NCBI GenBank assembly: GCA_029860075.1
Contig: JAOUBX010000019.1
Coordinates: forward strand, 1 to 62,923
DNA length: 62,923 nt
Origin: Deltaproteobacteria bacterium
GTDB taxonomy: Bacteria; Desulfobacterota; JADFVX01
Direction: 5' to 3'
In this document: positions 58,563-62,923 of the stretch, piece after piece
Layout: every line of letters starts with the position of its first letter
Numbering within the stretch: position 1 is the first letter of the stretch
Position numbers and translations under genes: made by a program
The notes under the pieces: generated by a model
Database searches by the model: none
What the model saw: the letters and a program-made list of their open reading frames with translations, nothing else
Told to the model about the DNA's origin: nothing

Positions 58563-59303
58563 TCAGATGATATAACTGTACTGGAATTCAGAAATTGCTT
58601 TTTTAAGATCTTCGTGGGGCAATATAAATTTTACAGCCATGCCGAACTCATGTTCAGCTTCTTCTTTATTTTTGGACCTGCTGTTTTCCAGAACCGCTTC
58701 CTGCTCTTTTTCTATCCTCACCACCTCACACTGCACGTCAATAATTCCCGAAACATTGGGCAGGCTGAACCTTGCATCAATCCGGGTCCCGACAGGAACA
58801 TTTACACGGCTTTTAATGAGCAAACCGTCTTCTGCAATGTTGATGATAAATGCCGAATGACCCTGCTCTTCATAGTTAAAATAGATGGAAGAGGAAAGGG
58901 GGATTCTTACATTTGTCCTGAAGTGGTCCCCCAGGTATTGTTTAAGCTTCTCAATCAGACTGACCACCTGTATCGGTTTGGTTAAAAAATCATCACAGCC
59001 CGCAAAAAAGCACCGCCTCTTATCTTCTGTTTTTTCACTGACGGAAAGCATTATTATAACGGTATCACTTATTTCAGGATCGGCTTTGACGATTGAACAA
59101 CACTCATCACCATCCATATCACGCATGAAGAGGTCCATTAGCACAAGCGAAGGCCTTTCTCTCCTTATCATTTCGAGCGCTTCCCTGCCGCCGCCTGCTT
59201 CCAGGATAGTACAGGCAATTCGCTTTCCGAGAAAAGATTTTTCTCTCTCCCGGTAAAGTTTGTCGTCATCTACCAGCAAGATCTTTTCATGAGTCTTATT
59301 CAT
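58563..59303 (-). CDS. Response regulator with PilZ domain, 246 aa
   Basis: The N-terminal receiver (EKILLVDDDKLYREREKSFL; SLVLMDLFMRDMDGDECCSI with the phospho-acceptor Asp; GCDDFLTKPIQVVSLIEKL) is followed by a PilZ-like domain (RTNVRIPLSSSIYFNYEEQG; IINIAEDGLLIKSRVNVPVG). PilZ domains often bind cyclic-di-GMP, although the N-terminal RxxxR motif here is reduced. It lies 28 nt downstream of the PilB/GspE-like ATPase gene in the same direction, so it probably regulates or accompanies that machine. Confidence 0.92.
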   Translation of the reverse strand: MNKTHEKILLVDDDKLYREREKSFLGKRIACTILEAGGGREALEMIRRERPSLVLMDLFMRDMDGDECCSIVKADPEISDTVIIMLSVSEKTEDKRRCFFAGCDDFLTKPIQVVSLIEKLKQYLGDHFRTNVRIPLSSSIYFNYEEQGHSAFIINIAEDGLLIKSRVNVPVGTRIDARFSLPNVSGIIDVQCEVVRIEKEQEAVLENSRSKNKEEAEHEFGMAVKFILPHEDLKKAISEFQYSYII

Positions 59304-59330
59304 AAAGGCCTCTACATACCAGGTATTTTG

Positions 59331-61232
59331 TTAATCCTTTAAAGCCATCCCTCTATCAGGGGCGCCTTTATTATAATCATCAAGTGAAATACTGCAATAA
59401 GGGCAAAAATGCCAGTTCTCATCAAGGTGTTTCTTACAGGAGGGGCATTCATTTGCCATCTTTACCCCGCAGTGAGGACATCGGAGAAAGTCAGCATCAA
59501 CTTTCTTTCCACAGGCGCGGCATAAAGAGGCCGTCGGATCTTTTCGATGAACGATCCTTTTGATCTCTTCAAGCGTCGTCAGTCCCTGAAGAACTTTTTT
59601 CACGGCGTCATCCCAAAGCGGCGACATACCCGCTTTTCTTGCCGCCCCATACATCATCTCTTCGTTGCTTTCCAAAGAAATGAGTTCTCTCATATGCTTG
59701 TCTATCACCAGGATTTCAAATATTGCAATTCGTCCATAATAGCCGCTGTCATGGCACTTTCTACAGCCTTTCCCTTGATACAAGGGCCTTACCTTGCCCT
59801 CTTCCTGCCTTATGCCGAGAAACTGCGCCTCTTCAACAGTCGGTTTGCGCGGCTCCCGGCATTCGGAACAGACCATTCTTACAAGGCGCTGCGAGACGAC
59901 AGCTGAAAGAGAAGAAGACGCAAGATAGGAGGGAATGCCCATATCAATCAACCTTGTAACAGTTGACACAGCATCATTCGTATGAAGCGTGCTGAAAACA
60001 AGGTGACCTGTTATGGATGCTCTCATCGCAATTTCAGCCGTCTCGTTATCTCTCATTTCTCCCACCATGATAACATCCGGATCCTGCCTGAGTACGGAAC
60101 GCAGGCCACCGGCAAATGAAAAACCCCCTTTTTCATTAACCTGAACCTGGCTTATCGATTCAAGTTCATATTCGATGGGATCTTCAAGAGTCACAATATT
60201 TATCTGATCTGACTGGATATGATGCAAGAAGGTATAGAGCGTCGTACTCTTGCCGCTGCCTGTGGGCCCGGTCACCAGAACAAGCCCCTGGGACTGCTCA
60301 ATAATGCCCTTTATCCTTCCATAATCCCCGGCAGTTAATCCTATTTCAGCCATGGGCTTTATTGAATATTGGCTATTTAAGAGCCTGATTTCCGCTTTTT
60401 CACCAAACCGTGTAGGAAGAGTGGATATTCTTAAATCAACTTCCGTACCCGTCGTCCTTACCCTGATACGGCCATCCTGGGGATTTCTTTTTTCCGAAAT
60501 ATCGAGGTCGGCCATGATTTTCAGTCTTGACACAATGGAAGCCTGGGTCCAGCGGGGCAGTTCGACAACCGTAGATAAAACACCGTCAACACGCTCTCTT
60601 ACAGTAAAACGGGTTTTATGGGGCTCCAAGTGAACGTCACTGGCCCTTCTCTCTATTGCATTGGTAATAATACTGTTTACCGTCTTGACAATGGGGGGCG
60701 CCGTTCCCTTTTTTTTCAACTCGGCCACATCTTTCGTCGTTTCACCGGTACTCATGACTTCAATATAGGTTGGATCACCAAGACCGACAAGAATATTATC
60801 AAGGGAGCCTTCCATATCGTAATACTTCTCAATAGCGTTTTTAATATCAGAAGCGGTAGCAACGGCAGGCTCCACTTTAAGGCCGCTTTTGAACCTCACG
60901 TCATCAATCCCGGAAAAACTCAAAGGATCTGCAATAGCAAAGTGAAGCGTCGTGCTTGTTACCTTGAAAGGAAAGATCATGTTCTGTCTGGCCAGGGATT
61001 CATCAAGAACATTAACGGCTTCAGGATCGATCTCCTCGCTGCCAAGATCGATAAAAGGAAAACCTAACTGTTTTGACAGGGCAATGGCAATATCCCGCTC
61101 GCTGGAAAAACCGAGTTCAACGACCAGCTCGCCAAGCCTCTTTTTGTGGGTTTTCTTTATCTCCAGGATGTGCTGAAACTGCTCCCGCGAAATAAGCTTT
61201 TCTTCAAGTAATATTTCACCCAGCTTCTTCAT
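59331..61232 (-). CDS. PilB/GspE-family secretion/pilus ATPase with C-terminal zinc ribbons, 633 aa
   Basis: A type II secretion/type IV pilus assembly ATPase. The N-terminal MshEN/GspE-N domain (LGEILLEEKLISREQFQHIL; IALSKQLGFPFIDLGSEEID) is followed by the catalytic core: Walker A GPTGSGKSTTLYTFLHH, Asp box TLEDPIEYELESISQVQVNE, Walker B VIMVGEMRDNETAEIAMRAS and the His box GHLVFSTLHTNDAVSTVTRL. The four-Cys motif (MVCSECREP ... CRKCHDSG) is present. An unusual extension of about 60 residues has two zinc ribbons (CRACGKKVDADFLRCPHCGV; CPSCKKHLDENWHFCPYC). No other pilus genes are visible. Confidence 0.94.
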   Translation of the reverse strand: MKKLGEILLEEKLISREQFQHILEIKKTHKKRLGELVVELGFSSERDIAIALSKQLGFPFIDLGSEEIDPEAVNVLDESLARQNMIFPFKVTSTTLHFAIADPLSFSGIDDVRFKSGLKVEPAVATASDIKNAIEKYYDMEGSLDNILVGLGDPTYIEVMSTGETTKDVAELKKKGTAPPIVKTVNSIITNAIERRASDVHLEPHKTRFTVRERVDGVLSTVVELPRWTQASIVSRLKIMADLDISEKRNPQDGRIRVRTTGTEVDLRISTLPTRFGEKAEIRLLNSQYSIKPMAEIGLTAGDYGRIKGIIEQSQGLVLVTGPTGSGKSTTLYTFLHHIQSDQINIVTLEDPIEYELESISQVQVNEKGGFSFAGGLRSVLRQDPDVIMVGEMRDNETAEIAMRASITGHLVFSTLHTNDAVSTVTRLIDMGIPSYLASSSLSAVVSQRLVRMVCSECREPRKPTVEEAQFLGIRQEEGKVRPLYQGKGCRKCHDSGYYGRIAIFEILVIDKHMRELISLESNEEMMYGAARKAGMSPLWDDAVKKVLQGLTTLEEIKRIVHRKDPTASLCRACGKKVDADFLRCPHCGVKMANECPSCKKHLDENWHFCPYCSISLDDYNKGAPDRGMALKD

Positions 61233-61382
61233 AAAACAGCCTTATGAGGTAAAAATAACTTTTAAAAATATTATACCCTAATAAAAGTAGTAGCAGATAG
61301 ATGAAGCTGAGTCAAACCTCTCAAAAGAGGAGGCAGGTGGAGGAAGCGCTTTAATCTGTAGACGAAATCACCTTATTCCCTG

Positions 61383-61388
61383 TATAAT
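61383..61388 (+). promoter_or_regulatory. Possible -10 element for flavoprotein gene
   Basis: TATAAT lies 12 nt before the ATG at 61400, with a poor -35 candidate (TAGACG, 18-nt spacing). There is no ribosome site before the ATG, so the transcript may be leaderless. Alternatively it is chance. Confidence 0.35.
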
Positions 61389-61399
61389 ATGCAGTTCTT

Positions 61400-62611
61400 A
61401 TGCGTGAAGTCGATGTCATTATAGTAGGGTCGGGGCTTGCCGGGTCTGCCGCTGCCAAACGGCTTGTCGATGCCGGAATGGAGACGCTCGTACTTGAACG
61501 AAGCACTCTGCCCCGTCACAAAACATGCAGCGGCATCCTCTCACCGAGGGGGCACCGCTTTCTCCTTGAAAACTTTGGCCCCCTGCCGAGGAAGATACTC
61601 CATGAGCCGACCTACTGCAAGGGGGTAACCTTTCACTTCCCTTCCATGGTCTCTTTTCCCATGGATTTCTTCGGAGGCACCACACCCCACCTGCACAGGA
61701 AATATTCCGACTACTGGGCAATCAAGCGGAGCGGAGCGGAGATAAAAGAGCGAACCGCCTTTACAGGGCTTGACGACAAGGGAGATCATGTTATCGTCCA
61801 TGCCAAAGAGAAGGACGGCGGTAAAATAACTCTCAAGGCAAAGCAAGTCATCGGAGCCGACGGTCCCATATCGCATGTGATCCGTTCCATTTATCCCGAC
61901 TACCCCAAACGGATACCCTGGTTCTTTGTGGGCCAGAAATTCCACGATATCATCGAGTGCGCTCTCGATGAAGAGTATTTTCATTTCTGGTTTCATCCTG
62001 ATCTCGGACACTACACCTGGAGCCATGCCAGGGACAAGAGGCAAATTGTAGGCGTCGGATTTAAAGTAGGCGACAATTTTGACGTCAAACAGGCCAATGT
62101 AGTCAGCTATCTGAAAGAAAAACACGGAACAAAACTAAAAGAGGCGGCCCATGCCGATGGAACGGCGGAAAACTTCGGCCCCTCCCTTATCAACACCTAC
62201 GTCTTCGGTAAAGGAAACGTCCTCATCACCGGACAGGCAGCCGGCTTCCTCAATATGATCGGCGAAGGAATGAGCTGCGCCCTTCATTCGGGAGCCATAG
62301 CGGGCGAATCCATCATCGAGGCAAGGGCAGCCAACAAAGACATGCAGGAGACTTATCGCGCAATGATCGCCTCTGAAGTAAGGCGCACTTCCGACCAGTG
62401 GAATCCCTTTAAAATTGCCACAGACAAACCTCACGAAGCCGACTTCCCCGAGGCGCTTATGAAACTGAGCCTTTCCGACCGCGCAAAGGTAATGAAAGAC
62501 ATATGGAACTTCCTCGTTCTTTACAAGGAATTCAAATGGGGCAGGCAGATCCTTTCTGCCGGCATTGACAGACTCTTTAAAGGGGCCTATTCGAGAAAAA
62601 AGTGGCTTTAA
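61400..62611 (+). CDS. Geranylgeranyl-reductase-family FAD-dependent oxidoreductase, 403 aa
   Basis: The only gene on the plus strand. N-terminal FAD-binding Rossmann motif VDVIIVGSGLAGSAAAKRLV, ending in E35-type ribose contact (TLVLERS). The segment PRHKTCSGILSPRG (about residues 39-52) and the later VIGADGPISHVIRS and GNVLITGQAAGFLNMIGEGM then SCALHSG match the geranylgeranyl/digeranylgeranylglycerophospholipid reductase family. Substrate cannot be set from sequence; candidates are isoprenoid chains of quinones or lipids. It is transcribed divergently from the ATPase gene (167-bp gap). Confidence 0.93.
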   Translation: MREVDVIIVGSGLAGSAAAKRLVDAGMETLVLERSTLPRHKTCSGILSPRGHRFLLENFGPLPRKILHEPTYCKGVTFHFPSMVSFPMDFFGGTTPHLHRKYSDYWAIKRSGAEIKERTAFTGLDDKGDHVIVHAKEKDGGKITLKAKQVIGADGPISHVIRSIYPDYPKRIPWFFVGQKFHDIIECALDEEYFHFWFHPDLGHYTWSHARDKRQIVGVGFKVGDNFDVKQANVVSYLKEKHGTKLKEAAHADGTAENFGPSLINTYVFGKGNVLITGQAAGFLNMIGEGMSCALHSGAIAGESIIEARAANKDMQETYRAMIASEVRRTSDQWNPFKIATDKPHEADFPEALMKLSLSDRAKVMKDIWNFLVLYKEFKWGRQILSAGIDRLFKGAYSRKKWL

Positions 62612-62923
62612 ACAGCATCACGCCTCCCTCTTTCACCGCCTGCCCACGACACGCGCCACAAGACTCAGGGCATAAAGGGGTTAGGGAAAGTTGCAAAAAG
62701 CCTGAATTAATAATCTTGATCAGACAGGTTCTCTATCCTTTACGCCCTCAATTCCTTCATTATATTGACCTCCCTTTAAGGCTCTGATAATCTTATTAAA
62801 TAGTGTCCATCAAGAAACTATAATAAATCAAACTATGTTTTCAATTCGGAAAGGAGGGATTTTTTGCAAGGTCAAGGAAATCAAGGGTTTCGCCGAGTCG
62901 TACTGCTGTACGTCGCACAAGCA
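62612..62923. other. Right-end intergenic region, no gene supported
   Basis: No supported gene. A short plus-strand frame opening at 62834 runs off the window. The last about 50 bases include a CGTAC-TGCT-GTACG dyad, which has the look of an intergenic palindromic repeat, but no second copy is seen in the window. Confidence 0.4.

Noticed and set aside
62834..62923. Short plus-strand frame at the right edge
   Set aside because: About 30 codons only, no recognisable product, with a palindromic repeat-like segment; not called as a gene.
1..62923. tRNA, rRNA and CRISPR arrays
   Set aside because: No cloverleaf-like, rRNA-like or regularly spaced repeat sequence was noticed on reading; a tRNAscan or CRISPR search was not possible.

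Overview
The window reads as chromosomal DNA of a Gram-negative bacterium, probably of the Desulfobacterota/Deltaproteobacteria type. This is an inference from gene content (sigma54 control, a PilB/GspE-type ATPase, REC-PilZ and YkgJ-like proteins, probable selenocysteine use); no rRNA or other phylogenetic marker is present. Almost all genes lie on the minus strand, so transcription runs from high to low coordinates. UGA is an ordinary stop codon for most genes here.

The centrepiece is two different extracellular contractile injection systems (eCIS) placed head to tail with an array of effector genes between them. System A (16379 down to 1, running off the left edge) encodes, in transcription order, a small winged-helix-like protein, a DUF4255 terminator, an unknown protein, a sheath with a large insertion, two tube proteins, a DUF5908 peptide, a CIS tube/LysM protein, a fused VgrG-like spike, a PAAR tip, a gp25-like wedge, two giant baseplate proteins and a fibre-like protein cut by the window edge. 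System B (55408 down to about 30024) encodes a paralogous small winged-helix protein, a small unknown, another sheath, one tube, a Cys4 T4-baseplate/DUF6760-like protein, a Lys-rich unknown, a DUF4255-IPT terminator, an AAA+ ATPase, a built-in eCIS_core (DUF4157) effector, a tube-adaptor, LysM protein, spike split into gpD-like and gpV-like genes, PAAR-like tip, gp25, baseplate J, tail-protein-I with a beta-propeller, and several fibre or accessory proteins.

Between them (16771-29992) lie six effector genes sharing an N-terminal leader; most also carry the HExxH eCIS_core domain, followed by variable C-terminal modules (OmpA-like plus HEYLH, metzincin-like HELGH, SH3-like repeats, unknowns). 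Two AT-rich non-effector genes and decayed copies of a small membrane protein are interspersed.

The most striking observation is that four effectors are interrupted at the same place by an in-frame UGA. Each UGA is followed after 13 nt by an invariant hairpin with 6-bp stem and GGUCC loop, which fits a bacterial SECIS element. Sibling effectors have Cys near this position. I propose that these are selenocysteine-containing eCIS effectors. Stop/restart translation is the alternative.

The second observation is regulatory. Both structural operons start with a sigma54-type -24/-12 promoter and, 67-75 and 145-156 bp upstream, two copies of a GTCAy-N6-rTGAC palindrome. A PspF-like sigma54 activator gene sits next to system B, preceded by an AraC-type response regulator gene. 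A single activator probably switches on both machines.

The right end (57933-62611) is unrelated: a small exported protein, a REC-PilZ regulator, a PilB/GspE-family ATPase with zinc-ribbon tail, and a plus-strand geranylgeranyl-reductase-family flavoprotein.
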